Source of the DNA: Stereum hirsutum FP-91666 SS1
Lineage: Eukaryota > Basidiomycota > Agaricomycetes > Russulales > Stereaceae
DNA length: 64,000 bases
Reading direction: 5' to 3'
Assembly (NCBI RefSeq): GCF_000264905.1
Contig: NW_006763141.1
Coordinates: 490,600 to 554,599 of the forward strand
The translations under genes were made by a program, and so were the position numbers. The notes under the pieces are model-generated. The model was not told the origin of the DNA, ran no database searches, and saw only the letters and a program-made list of their open reading frames with translations. This document shows positions 47,695 through 61,300 of the stretch, piece after piece (positions within the stretch are counted from its first letter, which is position 1; each line of letters opens with the position of its first letter).

Positions 47695-48102
47695 TGCGGA
47701 TTTGAATGTTTGGACTGTAATAGTAAGTCGTCAAGCGCCACGCAAAGGGTTCGGAGAAGTGGACATCGGTCATCCCCTGCTGTTTCGTTTCAGCTGCTCA
47801 AAGCATCTAGCACATGTCGTCAACACCTTGACACGTCAAGCAGCCAACCAACTTTTGATTTCACAGCGTCCGACTCGAAATATAGTCCACAAGAAATGCA
47901 TGATGAAGTAGTGACATTACCAATGCCATGTCTTGAAACGGCGTGTGGCGTTGTGGGCCACAACGGGACTGAGGGTGTACTGAGGACACACAGGCGAGAC
48001 AGAACAGATATCAAAATAGTAACATCCAAAACATGAAAACATCGCACATATCCATATCGACTCGAATCCGCGTGCTATCGATCTGTGATCTCAACACCAA
48101 TT
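47695..48102. other. Spacer between the thioesterase and MRD1
   Basis: About 0.4 kb holding the thioesterase promoter and the 3' end of MRD1. No gene recognised. Confidence 0.45.
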
Positions 48103-51100
48103 TCAAGCCTCCGCGTCCTCCACGCCTCCATCCTCGTCCCCTCCAATCACAATCTTCCTCTTCCGTCCCGGCAACTCCTTCCCCTCTCCAAACCCTACGC
48201 CCGCCTTCTTCCTCAACTCCTCTACATCCATATCACCCTCCTCAGCCCACTCCAACACGAGATGCCTACCCAATAAATGCGTATGCTTAAGCGCATTGTA
48301 CGCGTTCTCGGCTTCTTGGCGAGTGACGAATTCGAGGAAAGCAAACCCGCGAGTGCGGTGATCGAAGCGTTTGGGAACACGAACGGACTTGAGCTGGCCA
48401 TGAGATCTGTAGGCGCACAAGATACAAAGGTTATGATCAGCGGGAGAACGGAAAGGCAAACTAGGGAAATAAATGAAAAGACGAAGAGCGCCACGCACCC
48501 AAACAATTCCCGGATCTCCTTCTTCGTAGCCTCGAATGGTACATTCTTGACCAACATCTTCGTCGTTCTACTCTTTCCTCCTTTTTTCGCACCCTCCCCT
48601 CCAGCGGCCTCATCTTCCTCGACGCCTCTACCCGCAAACTTCACGCTGAGAGCATGCCCATCGAGCACATACCCCTGCATGCCCTTCAACGCTTTCTTCG
48701 CGCCTTCCGTCGTCTTGAACCCAACGAACCCGTACCCCATGCTCAACCTCGCGTTCGGTCTCTTCGGGTCCGGCTTCGTCTGAATACGAGCGAACGCGAA
48801 AGAGGGCAAGTGCTTGAAGACCTGGTTCAAGCGCTCTGCTGTGGTTGAGAACGCCAGATTCTTGACGAAGAGTGTCGACCCTGCCGCCATTGAGGGCTCC
48901 TCCTCGTCTGCACTGATTCTGATAGCACTGCCGGTAGCATCGTCCTCAACAGTGACTGGCTTGACTCCGTCCGCGACTTTCGTGCCCTGCGCAGGCTCAG
49001 CAGGCTCCTGGAACATACCCGCCGGCCCCTTCTCCAAATAGATCACCGAATTCCCCAATCTCCGATATGCCACCGCCCTAAACGCCTTCCTCGCCTCATC
49101 CGGATGCACGAACTCAACGACAGCCATCGTACCCGCTGGCGGTACCAGCACCCGACTCAACTCGCCATGAGTCTCGAACATCTCGCGGATTTGGTCGGCG
49201 GTAGTACCATAAGGGATGTTCTTCACGAGGATGGTGGTATCGGAGCGATGAGTGCGGGTAGTGGGGGTAGATGAGGAGTCGGAGAAGGAAGAGAGGATGA
49301 CACCTTGGGATTCGAGGTAGGCTTTTGTTTCGGAGATGACGTGAGTTTCGGCGAGTGCGAGTTTGACGGCTGCGTTGGGTGATTCGGGGTCAAGGATGTC
49401 GGACTTGGAGAGGTTCATGCGATCGGCTACGGATGAGAGGACGGCATCGCTCTACGAGACACCCAATGTGAGCTCTGGGCACTTCTCCGCTGATGTAAAA
49501 GGACGAGTGGTAACTTACGTTCATATAAAGCATACTCCAGTTGAACTCCTTGCCGGCGGTCGCCTTCTTCTTCTCACCCCGTTCATCCTTTAAGGATTTC
49601 TTCTTACCATCCGCATCCTCGACCGCGATATTGCCCTTCCTGTCGACTGCGCCCAGGATGTGCAGAAGCCTGCCTTGAAAAGATTTCCTGTCTAGCGTTT
49701 CGTAGGCAGCGAGAGCGGCGGTGGGTTGCACAAACGAGACATAGGCTAATCCCTTCGGTTGCTTCGTCTTCGGGTCGATTGGTATATGAATCTATGAAAG
49801 GTAGTGGTCAGCGACGTAGTCGAGGCAGGAAGCGCGAAGAGGTGAAAAGTCAGAAATAAACTATCAATTTCCCAGCATAAATCAACATTCCCGAAGGATC
49901 TGATGTCCCTATGCATGTGTATCATCCGTAGGGGGCGAAGCCCTGAACAATGGGCTGAGAACTCACCTAAAGTTCAGATGGATACACCAGAAGGGTATAA
50001 AACTTAAGAACCGTATTCACGCTTGCTGTCGGCAGACAAACATACCTAGGGGAGTATATGGAGGTATTAGCATGCGATCGAAACGAGGAAAAATGATACA
50101 CGCGAAGAGAGATCAGATAATAAATACTATCTAGGTATTTCCCGAATAAATCAACATCCTCTAAAGTCTGTTGTCCCTATTCTTTATTTCATCCCGAAGG
50201 TGCCGTCGCCACACAAAACACAAAGAAACGAAAGCAGGAGAGAAAGATGTGATGTCTCACCTGAGATATTTCGCCAAACGGTCGGAATAGCTCTCGCAGC
50301 TCATCTTCCGTGCAAGCGAAGGCCAAATTCCGGACGAAGAGTCGAGCAGTCTGGAGAATGGTCTCCTTCGTAGGGTCTGACCGTTCTTCTTCCTTCTGCT
50401 CCGGAACAAGAGCCTCCCCCGTATCCATCTCCTCGTCATCCGACTGCTCGAACGCCTTCTCCGGAACAGCAGTCTCAACGTCCTGCCTCATCCTCGCCCG
50501 CAACCACTCCATGTCCGACATACCCTCCGGCGGTTCCTCTTCAACAGGCTGTGACTTCTCAACGTCAGACTTGGCCTGACGATCACTCTTCTTCGACTGC
50601 GTTGCAGTATCTTCGGGAGCCTCAGGTGCGTCTGCCCACGACGGACCCTTCCTCGATCTAGGCTGCATGACCTGCAAGAACTCGTCGAGCTGCGAATCTT
50701 TCGACTTCGAGCTCTTCTTCGCGTTAGTCTTCGGTCCAAGAGCAGCCTCGGACGCAGCTTCAGAGGGCGAAGGACCTAGCCGTGGACGCTTATTAGGTCT
50801 CGGAGCAGGTGCATCTTTCGCTCCCTAATCCACGACATAAATAGTCGAAAGAGAAAATTTCATCATCTAGATCAGAAAGACGTGAGTACGGGGATGAGCG
50901 ACACAAGACTCACGTCGACAACGTCGACCCTCACCCGCGCCGTATCAAGGAATGTCTTGTCAAACCATTCCTTAGCTTTGGCAGCTTCTGCGTCGGTCTT
51001 GTAGCCCACGAAGCCGAAGCGTCGAGACGTGCCGTCTTGCTTGTGTGCGACTTTAACGTCAGTGATGGTTCCCCCTGGGCCTTTGGATTGAGAGAAGTAT

Positions 51101-51159
51101 TCCTTGAGACGATCTGGTGTGATGTAGGTGGGCAAGCCCTTAACGATGAGACGGGACAT
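48103..51159 (-). CDS. MRD1: Multiple RNA-binding domain protein 1 (MRD1)
   Basis: The start MSRLIVKGLPTYITPDRLKEYF opens the first RRM, followed by FGFVGYKTDAEAAKA. An acidic linker with SDMEWLRARMR, typical of Mrd1, leads to further RRMs: LFVRNLAFACTEDELRELF, ILVKNIPYGTTADQIREMF, LFVKNLAFSTTAERLNQVF and MLVKNVPFEATKKEIRELF, ending GFAFLEFVTRQEAENAYNAL. Five RRMs are clear and a sixth weaker one is likely (RGLLHILG region near 49700). Mrd1 binds pre-rRNA and U3 snoRNA in the nucleolus and is needed for 18S rRNA processing. One intron (49792-50260) is 469 bp, far longer than its neighbours. The gene diverges from the SNF2/RING gene across 194 bp. Confidence 0.9.
49832..50183. repeat. Duplicated ~85-bp segment inside a long MRD1 intron
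   Basis: Two imperfect copies, about 49832-49918 and 50100-50183, share GCGAAGAG, an AATAAA-rich part, TTTCCC, ATAAATCAACAT and TGTCCCTAT in the same order. They lie inside the 469-bp intron. Confidence 0.6.
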
Positions 51160-51353
51160 GGTGGACGAGACGAAGAAAAATACTCGCGAAAAAAAGAGCG
51201 CGTGGAAAAGTTGCGGAGCCGCCGAGCGTGGGAACCAAGAGTCATTTGCGGGAGGCGTCGTCGCGTCGCGTCCTCTCAGCTCTGTGGCGACGCGTCTTGC
51301 TCTCAGCCGCCATCATCTTCCTTTGTCCCAGTGTTCCGCGTTCTGTTCTTGCA
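51160..51353. promoter_or_regulatory. Short bidirectional promoter, MRD1 / SNF2-RING gene
   Basis: The two ATGs are 194 bp apart and point away from each other, so both genes must start transcription within or beyond this short GC-rich stretch. No TATA box is apparent, as usual for housekeeping genes. Confidence 0.5.
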
Positions 51354-54300
51354 ATGCGCGCTCTAGAATCAGTACACCAGTTCTCCTGCCGATGTAAAGA
51401 TCCTGCTTTGGCGCAATGGCCTTACTACAACCAAGACAGATGTCAGCTGCCCGTCGACTTTAAGAGTCTGCTGGACCGCATCAATCAAACAGTCGGAGAC
51501 AACTCCCTCGAGGATTCGGCACGCGAATTGCAGAAAGGGAAGAAGCGAGCAGCACCCTCCGTGTCTGCTGGAGATACGAAAAGAACGAAGGTCGATGACT
51601 CAGATGTGGAAGTGGTGGAGAACGCCACTGTGGTCCCAGTTTACCGCCACACGTACGATCTACGCTATACCAGAAGACAGGTCAATAATACCAACTCGAA
51701 CTCGGTGACAGGATCTATCATCTTGGACGACAAGGCTTTGAAACAAGCTGAGGAAACAGAGGGTGCGCTTCTAGCAGTGCTTAGAGGTCACTGCGCAGGA
51801 TCTCCGGAGGACACCACCATTGACCTCGGAGACTTCAGCATACCTTGTTTCCCTTTCTATCCCTTCGAACGTGAACGACCTGTCCGGGTATGCCCTCTAG
51901 GCTCGGACCGACATATGTGCATCTTGCCGAGGGACGCAGATAGGATTGACGTCGTTTCGTACGACGTTGCCCCTCGGCACAATGATATATATTCTTGCTT
52001 ATCAGAGCTCCCTTCCCGCCCATTCCCTCGTGCATCTGTCTTCACCCACGTAAAACTTATCGTGAAACCCACCGACACATGGGACGCATCTACAGACGAC
52101 TTACCTTTCCGTCTCATCGTCGATATGACTGTGTCCTTCCATGCTCCCCTCATCTTCGAACCCCTCACTGACAGCCGCCTCGCCGAAGAAGCGAGACGCG
52201 TTCTCCTCCACTTCGCATTTCCACCCCCCTCTCTCGGACCACCATTCCATAATCGAATCGACATTCCCTTCTTCTACGCCTCCATCAAGCCTGCACCACA
52301 GCTCTCATCCACCAAGCTCTACGAAGCTGCTCAGCCGGATGCCCTTCTCCCCACTTTACTCCCTTTCCAACGAAGAACTGTGGCTTGGATGCTCGAGAGG
52401 GAGGACAAAACGTTGGACGCGTCGTCTGGTGCTGTAGTAGATCGTGCAGTAGATCTGACGGACTTGCCGTTATTCTGGGAAAGTATTAGGGTCAGGCCAG
52501 AGTCGGGTACAACAACGACATGGTATTTCCGAAGACTCACAAGCGAACTCACTAGCGAGTTTCCGAGTCAGGAGATGACGTGTTTTGGTGCATCTGTCTG
52601 CGGTTCGTCCTTCACTTGCGCTCGTCTACTTGTTAATTGAACTAAGGGGTGTTGACGTTTGTTATGGTGTCATAATTAAACAGAGGAACCCGGCTTGGGG
52701 AAGACCCTTGAATGTATAGCGCTCATCCTTCTCAACCCCGGCATCGGACGGAATCCCACTGTCGTCCGTTGGGATCCTGAGGCAAAGGTGGAGGTCAAGC
52801 AGATCAAGGTTTGCAATATCCTTCCTTTAGACAGTAGATCCTCATCTGATTTGGAACTTCCTTCAGACGAATCTCATCGTAACCCCCGTCTCCCTGTCCC
52901 AGCAATGGAAAGACGAAATTACTCTACATTCTCCCACTCTCAAAGTCTTCGTTTACGAAGGTTGGAACAAGCTTCCCGTTCCCATCACCCCCAACACAGC
53001 TGTTCCCATCGGCAAACCCAAACTCAGACGAAAAGGCAATGTCGGACGTCGTAAAAACACGGTCGGAGCGAACGGTGACGCCATGGAAATCGATGAAGAT
53101 AACGAAGCCAAGATCACCGACGGCCTGGATTGGGTCGCATTCGTGAACACTTTCGACGTGGTCATCACAACGTATAATGTTCTCCAACAGGATTTGAATG
53201 TGGCGAGGGCACCACCTGTGAGGCCGAGGAGGGAGGTGGCGGAATATTCGAGGACGGAGCGGGCGAGAAGCCCGTTGATCATGGTGGAGTGGTTTAGGGT
53301 CATCATGGATGAGGTGCAGGTGGTTGGAGGAGGAAAGACTGAGTATGTCTGCTTGTCATTAAGGCCTTCTTGACTTTGGATGCTGAATATCTTCGTCAAA
53401 AAGGCAGATGGTGTCACTTATTCCACGTCTTTCATCCTTTGCGGTCTCGGGTACACCTGCTAGATCTCATGTAGCTGACCTGTCCCACGTCCTCAAGTAC
53501 GGACTCGCTCAGATTCTGTATGTTCTTGTCTGTGCTAACGCAAATATGTATAGGTTCTTGCGTGTTGATCCGATGATCTACTCACAACGAATCTGGTCCC
53601 GCCTTTTGCGAGCACCATACGCATCCGACTTTGCCGCTTTGTTCCAGAAGTATACTGTCAGGTGCGTCTCCACACGAAACACAATCCAGCCTTTATGCCA
53701 AACGCCGAGGACTGTCGACTAACGGAACTGTGTAGGACCATGAAATCCGCTGTCAAAGACGAGCTCACTATTCCACAGCAAACACGTTATCTGGTGCCAA
53801 TAGAGCTTGGTCGCGTCGAACGCCACGTACGCCACAACCCATCATCCTTCGCTCCGTTCTTCGCTATTTATCGCACTGAATTCATTTCTCATTTTCCATC
53901 GACAACCTCAGGTATACGATCAAAATATTGAAAATGCCCTGCTCGATCTTGGATTGGATGCTCGCGGTGTCGCCGCCTCAGAAGACTGGGAGCTCGATTC
54001 GAGCGTCTTGAGGACCTGGCTTCGGAAGCTTCGACAGATATGTACGCATCCTCAAGTCGGCAGTTTGTCGACTAAAGAGAAGCAGCTTGGGAAGAGTGGT
54101 GCGTTGAAGACTATGGCCGAGGTCCTTGAGGTAAAGTAGAGTTACCCTCCTGCCGCAATATAAAAAGGGAAGATGTAATTTGTCTGACTTTATGGGTGGT
54201 ATTTGCTCTGTAGGGCATGAGAGATCAGAATTGGAAGAACATGATGGAGGATCGACGGACGAAGGTATGGAGCTCTTCTATGAGTGGCAGCAAATAAGAC

Positions 54301-57300
54301 CATGCTAACGCACTCTTCATATCTTGCTTCATCCTCGACATTCTGTTCCAGGTCAATGAACTCGCCACAGCTGCACAGTTGGTCCAGCACGACAAAGGAG
54401 CAGCCACCACCGCCCAACGCGCTGCCAACCTACTTCTCCAGGCCGAACAAGAAGCCAACGCCGCCATCCAAGAAGTACAAGCTGAAATCGCACTGCACGA
54501 TGAAAAAGGTGAAGTACTCAAGAAAGAGGCCGCTGCCGTGCGCGCCGCTCGCAGGAAATCTGTCGAACCCGATCCTTTTGACAAGGGCAAAGGCAAGGCT
54601 CGAGTGGTGGACGACTTTTCCAGCGATGAAAGCGACGACGACAACGATTCGATGAGCGACGAAGGTATGCCGAAGACGCCTGCAGGAAGGGAACATGTGC
54701 ATAAGAAGACCGGTTTGGTCAATCGATTGAGGGATTGGTATTTGACATTGCATAGGGTGAAGTTCTTGCAGGGAGATGTGTATCATGTCATAGGAGACCA
54801 TAAGGCCGTGGATGAGGAGGCAGCGTATGCTGCAGCAGAGGTTCTCCGGAAGCGGCTGCTCAAACGTAAGTTATTTCGTTTTCATACTTATCTTGTGTCG
54901 TACTTTAGGAGAGTACTAACTGATTTATGCAGTCACGGAGGTATCTGCCGTGCGGGCCATGGGGCAGCTCAAGGTGGATGTCACAACATCTTCGAGCCGA
55001 CAGGGCGTGAATTTGGAGAAGATCCTGGTCGACTTCGACGACTGGCCCAAAGGCGGGATACGCTCCAGTGACCTGGTACGCATTCCCCACTTCCTAGCAC
55101 CATTCATGTCGGTTGATGACAATTACTAGCTGGATCAAGCCAAGGAGATCGCAGACGAACTCCTAAACGCGCAGGCGAGACTATTTTGGAAGTGGCGAGA
55201 GCACATCTACCATCTCATTGCCCAACCCCTCGGCGCCTCCGACTCAGAAACCGATGGTGCTGATGGTCAAGAGTACTCTCGCTCGCTCGCCACCCAGGGC
55301 GAGGCTGAGGTCTACCTTCAATCGTATGCCTCCCTTCTCGCTGACCGTCGCGAAGTCCTCGTCAACGAGCGTACTATGCTTGCTGTCCATGACGCCAAGG
55401 AGAAGAAACTTCGTCGTACAAAGGCGGCCGCAAAGGCCGTTGCTCATGATGATGACGCGGATATGATAGATACCGAGGTCGAAGTAGAGCCAGAACATAT
55501 GGTCTTGAGGAAGCAGCTCGAAGACGAGAGGAGAGCACTGCTTGCACAGTTCGAGGGCGTGGCTGTCAAGTCCATCGTAGTCCAGCTCAATGCCGTAGCG
55601 GCGAAGTTACCCAAGGAAGACGACCCGGAGAAGATCTTGGCAAGGGAAGGCGCGAGCGCACTGCGTAAGTTGATGTCAGACCAAGGTTCGTAGACACTTG
55701 ATCATGGAGTGCCCTTCTGCTCGCTCACAGTACATCAGCTTCTGCGAACGAAAAGCTGGAGGCCGACCTCGCCCTGTTCCGGAAGGCCTTCAACGAGCGG
55801 ATCTTGTGAGGACCACCCTTAATTATGTTTCATCACTGGCTAATAATCACGTCCAGGTACTTCCGGCAGCTACAAGAGATCTCGGACTCTGTGGTAGAAG
55901 TTCAATGGGATGGTGCCGTTGGCGACGCTATCAAAGAGAATGAGACGACGAGAGTTGAGCTGGAAAAGAAGATCAACACTGCTCGCGCACGCCATCGATA
56001 TCTCAACCATCTCGCAAGCAAAGAGGGAGAGGGTGGCGAGGACGATGAAGAGGATGCTTGCGTTCTCTGCAAGTGCGAGTTTGTGCGTGGATACATCACG
56101 CAATGGTTGGTCCCTCATTGCATCCTGCATTCTCCAGGAAGTCCAGGCTGACCTACACCCCTCACCAGTGCACATGTTTACTGCGAAGTAATTCGAACAC
56201 TTTGCCTGATCGTTCCGCCGGTGCTGACGTCCCGATTGTATAGGATTGCATGAAGTCGTGGCTGACGAAACAGCACGGGAAGGCATGCCCAGTGTGCAGG
56301 TTTGGGAAATAGTCTCTCTTCTAGATTTCTTCTATTTGACGGGTGTCCGTTAGAGTTCCGCTGGACGTCAGTAGCCTTCAACGTTTCTCCATTCAAGACA
56401 AGAGCAAGGACGCCCCCGTCTCTTCATTGCCAGTCAAGCTTAGCAAGGACGGAGTACCGAGGTCACTCCGAACGATCGAGTACAATTATATCAAAGCCAG
56501 TTTATTCGAAGATATCGCGGCCACAGAATCCGAAGGAAGCTACGGCTCAAAAATCCAAACGCTCGTTCGGCACCTTCTGTTGCTTCAACAGTCGGAACCA
56601 GGAGCGAAGAGCATCGTGTTCTCGGCATGGGCTGATTCGCTGTCGAGTGAGTCTCTGCTACACTTTTTCGTCGTTAGGCCTGCAATGGTAAATGTATGAG
56701 ACTGACACGGTGCGCTTGCAGTTATCGAACATGCGTTGAACATGAACGGTGCGAAGATCGCTGAAATATATCGCAAAGCTCTGGTTGGCTGAACCAAGTC
56801 TATCTGCAATCTAGGGATACCTTGCTTGCGGATCGATTCGACGAAAGGCAAGCAGAACGCTGCGAAGAGATTCCGAACGGATCCCGATCTCCTAGTTTTG
56901 CTTCTTCACGGGTGAGCCCAACCGAATCTCGACCCTCAAATCTTGCATCGATCCTCACGACACTCACGCTAATCTTGATATCCAGGGAACGTGAAAATGC
57001 AGGCCTGAACGTAACGTGTGCCTCGAGAGTATTCCTGCTCGAGAGCGTGGTCCAGCATTCGTTCGAGATTCAAGGTGTGTACAGTGCAAGCGACACCGCC
57101 TTTTGCATGTGTGATCGATGGGCTTCAGTTGCTGACGAACTAACTCCTGCTCGATATTCGTAGCTATCGCTCGAATCGATCGACTTGGACAGACAAGGCC
57201 TACCGAAGGTGAGCGAAATGAACGCACGATGCTTCATGTCGTTTATTGATGACGCATATCCCTATTCTCTCGCAGTGTATTGCTACTATGCTGAAGGTAA

Positions 57301-57842
57301 GATTTCGCGCCTATCACATTATTACCGATTCATGCTCTGACATATTCTCGAACTTTATGTCCTCGTTGTACGATGATGCACAGATACGGTGGAGAAAAAC
57401 ATCCTCGACTTGGCCGCGAGGGAGGGACTTTCGCTCTATACCAAAGACAGCGCACAAGGGACGCTCAACGTGACGCCACTCGCGCCTGACTCTGAGAAGA
57501 ATGTCGTCGATTCGCCTTCCAAGGGAAAAGGAAAGGGAAGGAAAGCAGCAGGGACGCAGAAGGGTGACTTCATCATCAAGTTCGTCTCCGCTTTCTCCAT
57601 TCCATGCGTCATCCCTGCGTTTGGTATGGCCTTCGACGGTGTCACTGACATGATCTTGCGTGCATTGCAGGACGGACGACATGCTTGCGATTCTATTCCC
57701 TCATTTATATGAGGACTTGGAGTTCTTGATACCGCCAGAGGCTAGTGGTGCCAATGCCGGTGGGAGTGACTCGCCGCAGCGAACGGCTTCTATGAGGTCT
57801 CTCCAGCAGAACGCTGTCGCAGGGCCCTCTCGGACGCATTAG
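51354..57842 (+). CDS. SNF2-helicase/RING ubiquitin ligase, SHPRH/Irc20-like
   Basis: A very large multi-exon gene. The N-terminal part (MRALESVHQF...) leads to the SNF2 ATPase: Walker A region EEPGLGKTLECIALILLNP (about 52685), the segment VVITTYNVLQQDL, the Walker B-like VIMDEVQVVGGG (about 53305) and AVSGTPARSHVADL. A long coiled insertion (54100-56000) carries Ala/Glu-rich helices. A RING finger follows (CVLCKCEF, then CAHVYCE and CPVC, 56050-56290), and the helicase C-terminal lobe ends with ENAGLNVTCASRVFLLE and IARIDRLGQTRPTEVYCYYAEDTVEKNI. A RING between the helicase lobes is the layout of yeast Irc20 and animal SHPRH, nuclear enzymes of DNA-damage tolerance and recombination. The start is the first ATG in frame; an upstream GTG-opened frame is not used. 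Confidence 0.85.
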
Positions 57843-58397
57843 CGTATATATCTGTAAACGTTGTCTCGGTTTGTTCCCGAATGATCCTAGAGCGATCTAT
57901 AAATTAGAACTTGTTCAATGTATTGCAATCGCGGAGCCACGATGTGGCGTATGAACATTGCGATCAAAAAGAAAAAGAAATGGACAATGCGAGAGAATGG
58001 AGAATGATGAGCAATGCTTGCGGAGTGAGAAGGGGAAGGAAATTCCATGCGATATATGTATGCCTTGAGTTGAATGCGTTGAATTTGTGAATGTATGCAT
58101 GCGAGAGAACAAGAGAGACCCAGGAAACAATGAAGTGGGTGTACCGTCGAAAAGAGGAGAGGGGTGATCATAGTAGGTATTGGGGTTGCATATAGTGATC
58201 AAGACAATAAAATGAGAGAGCAAAACGGAGGATTCAAAATGCGATACGGTACCATGAGACCAGTCAGCCACGGGGAGCACTCGTTGAGCAGAGAACACAA
58301 GCAGAACAAAGAGAGAAGAAAATCCACAAATAATAGAAACAAACCCGACTTTCACGACCCATTGGACAGATAGACAGACATTCTTGCCACCAACACC
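57843..58397. other. Convergent spacer
   Basis: About 0.55 kb between two gene ends. No gene recognised; a 146-codon minus-strand frame here has no family features. Confidence 0.45.
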
Positions 58398-61300
58398 TCA
58401 CCGCGGCCCTCCATCCCAACTGGCCCTCTTGCGCTTATTATCCCTCCCCCCAGCTCCCTTCTTCACCAACAAATCGTTCGGCGACACCGCGCTCTGCCCC
58501 CTCTGATGCATCTGTAATTTCCCCGGCGCCACACCGACACCAACACCCGAACCCACAGCCCGTCCTCCACCACGGAATCCATCACCAACGGCACTACCAC
58601 TACCCACAAGCCCATCCTCCGGATCCACATCCCGCGCACCCATAGCCGTCGTAGGCCTAACGATAGTAAACGGCGCCCCCAAAGCCTTCGGAGCCACACA
58701 CCCGATCCCGTTCCTCCCCATCCCACTAAGACTGAAGCCCATCGACTTTGGCTCCGCGAAGGCGTACGTCGGCTGTTGTTGCTGTTGCTGTTGCTGGTTC
58801 TGAGCCTGCGCCTGCGATGCATGAGCATGAGCCAACTGCGGCGAATAACTCGACGGTCCCAAGCCCATCCACGCCGACGTCGAAAGGGACGAGCCTGACG
58901 AAGTCGAAGCCGAAGAAGACGACGCGAGATCCAACGCGAGCCCCGTCCTCGACTCTTCCGTCGCCGTCGCCACCGCGTCGCTCATCACGACCGGCGAGCC
59001 CCAATAATGCAGATCCAAGAACGGCACCTCGTTCGCATCGGCACCACCACCACCACCACCACCACCACCGCTTCCACCACCTCCGCTAGCGACCGCGTTG
59101 TTGTATCCACCACCGGTCATCCCGGACAACGGATACGCACCGAACCCGAATATCGAGCCCAGCGCGTTACTCGAGCTCGAGCCATCGAGACCGGCACCGA
59201 CACCATAGCCGGAGGAAGAAGTCGACGTGCGCCATGGATCGCCTTGCAGGAGCGCGTGGAGGGCAGATTCGGCGGCTGCGGGCGAGCCGGGGTTGAGCGT
59301 CGGGCACGCATTGAGGTCGAGCGAGAGCGAACGGGTAGGCGTGAGCGGTGCATGGAGGGGTTGAGGCTGGTGAGGCTGCTGTTGTTGTTGAGACTGGGAC
59401 TGGACCTGAGACTGGGACTGAGATTGGGACTGGGATTGTGGGATGTGCGAGGCTTGGGCTTGGGACTGCGACAGGAACGGCGCTTGCTGCGTCTGAGGCT
59501 GCGAATAAAGACTGGGGAGTGTGTGGTGGGTGAATGAGGGCGTCATAGACCCATGCTGATGTCTCGAGCTCGTCGAGGCCATCGCGAACCTATGTTCCGG
59601 CGGCGGAACACTCAACGACCTATTATTTCCCCCACCGCCGCCCGTATGCTGATGCGCGCCCCTCTGACGATGAAGACTATGATGCGCACGCACAGGCGTC
59701 CCAGGCGGCGTATCCGCCTGTTCCCCATCTCCCTCGCCGCGTCCCGCTCCAAGTCCAGCCACCCCATCATCTCCATCATCGCCCGCATCCGAGAGTGCAG
59801 ACGAAGAAGACGAAAGGCCGCGAATCTCGTCCGATGTCTGTCGCGGAAGCCGGACATCCACTCCAGGTAGATCGTCCTGCTGAATCTTGACCGGCGACTC
59901 CGTCAACATCCGCACCTCTTCTCCTCCTCCTTCCTGGCCTCCAGGACCAGCCTCCACGCCGTCCATGTCGACGTCTCCTTGGCCTACCACGGCCGAGTCC
60001 GCGACGGGATCGTCCAGCGAGATCGCAGTGAGCTCGATCTCGTCGATACCAGGCAGGGCGGGGTTGTGAAGCTGCACAAGAAAAAGACAAAAAAATCAGC
60101 ACCCAATCCTCCTCCTCTTCCTCAAAAAAAAAAGACTCACCGCCGCCGCACTCCCCCCATTCGCGCCCCCTCCCCCCGAACTCGTCGTATTCCCACCTGT
60201 ACTCGCCCTTCCTCCCCCGGGTCCCCCAAACCCGCCCAACCCAAACAGCCCCAACCCCCCATACGTCTCCATCCCCCCAGCAAACCCACTCATCGAATAC
60301 TGTGGCTGATGCGTCCTCGCCCCGAATATCAAATCGCCCGCATAGTTCGAATGATGCGTGAACCCTCTCCCCGCTCCATTCCCTCCCGCTCCTCCTCCCG
60401 CACCACCATACGCGCCTCCCGCACCACCAGACCCACTTGGAGGACCATAATAATTCGCGGCACCGACAGCGGACGCACTCCCGGATAATGCCTGTCCGCC
60501 CCACGCCTCCGGATCCGAAAACGTCGAATGCCTATCCGCATCGAAATCATAATCATTATCCCACCCATCTATGCCCCCCTCCGACACCGCAGAAGCAGAA
60601 GCCGACGCAGAAGGGAACGAAGAGTCATTGACGAGCCAGGAGGACGAGATCGCGCTATTCGACGCCGCGGACTGCGAGTTCGAATAGAAACTGTCCGATG
60701 TCGCGTTCGCCTCCGAGCCTCCTCCTCCATGATGACCATGATGAGAGTGATGATGGTGGTGATGGTGGTTGGACGGGTGGTTCGGATGATTATGGCTCGC
60801 GGACGGATACAACAAATCATACCGATCCATAACCCCCTGCTGTTCCTCCTGATCATGAAACCCCGGCATCCCGAGCCCTAGGCCAAGTCCGAGCCCGAGT
60901 CCCAAGTGCGCGTAGTGCTGCTGGAGCTGGTTGTTGAAGTTCAGGTTGTTCAGGTTCGCGAAGCTGAAGGGGGAGGAGAGGAAGGGGGACGAGGAGGATT
61001 GTTGGCCCGGGGAGGAGGGGGAGGCGTGGAAGTAGGATGGGGGTGAGCTGCTAGAGGCGGAAGCAGAAGAAGCAGAGGAGGGGTTGGCGTTGTTGGTGTT
61101 GGTGTTGTTGGAGGTGTTGTTGGTGGCGGTGGCGGTGGCACCAGCGGGTGGATGAGTGGCGGTCGAGGGATCAAGACGAGGATTCGAAGACATCCAATCC
61201 GAAGGTCCCCACGCACTCTTCCCAATCATCATATTACCACCACCATTCCCATTCCCATTCCCACTACCACCATTCCCGCCCACCCCAGACTCCGACAACG

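Noticed and set aside
54225..54722. 165-codon Ser-rich minus-strand frame
   Set aside because: Antisense to the helical insertion of the SNF2/RING gene, a product of its codon bias.
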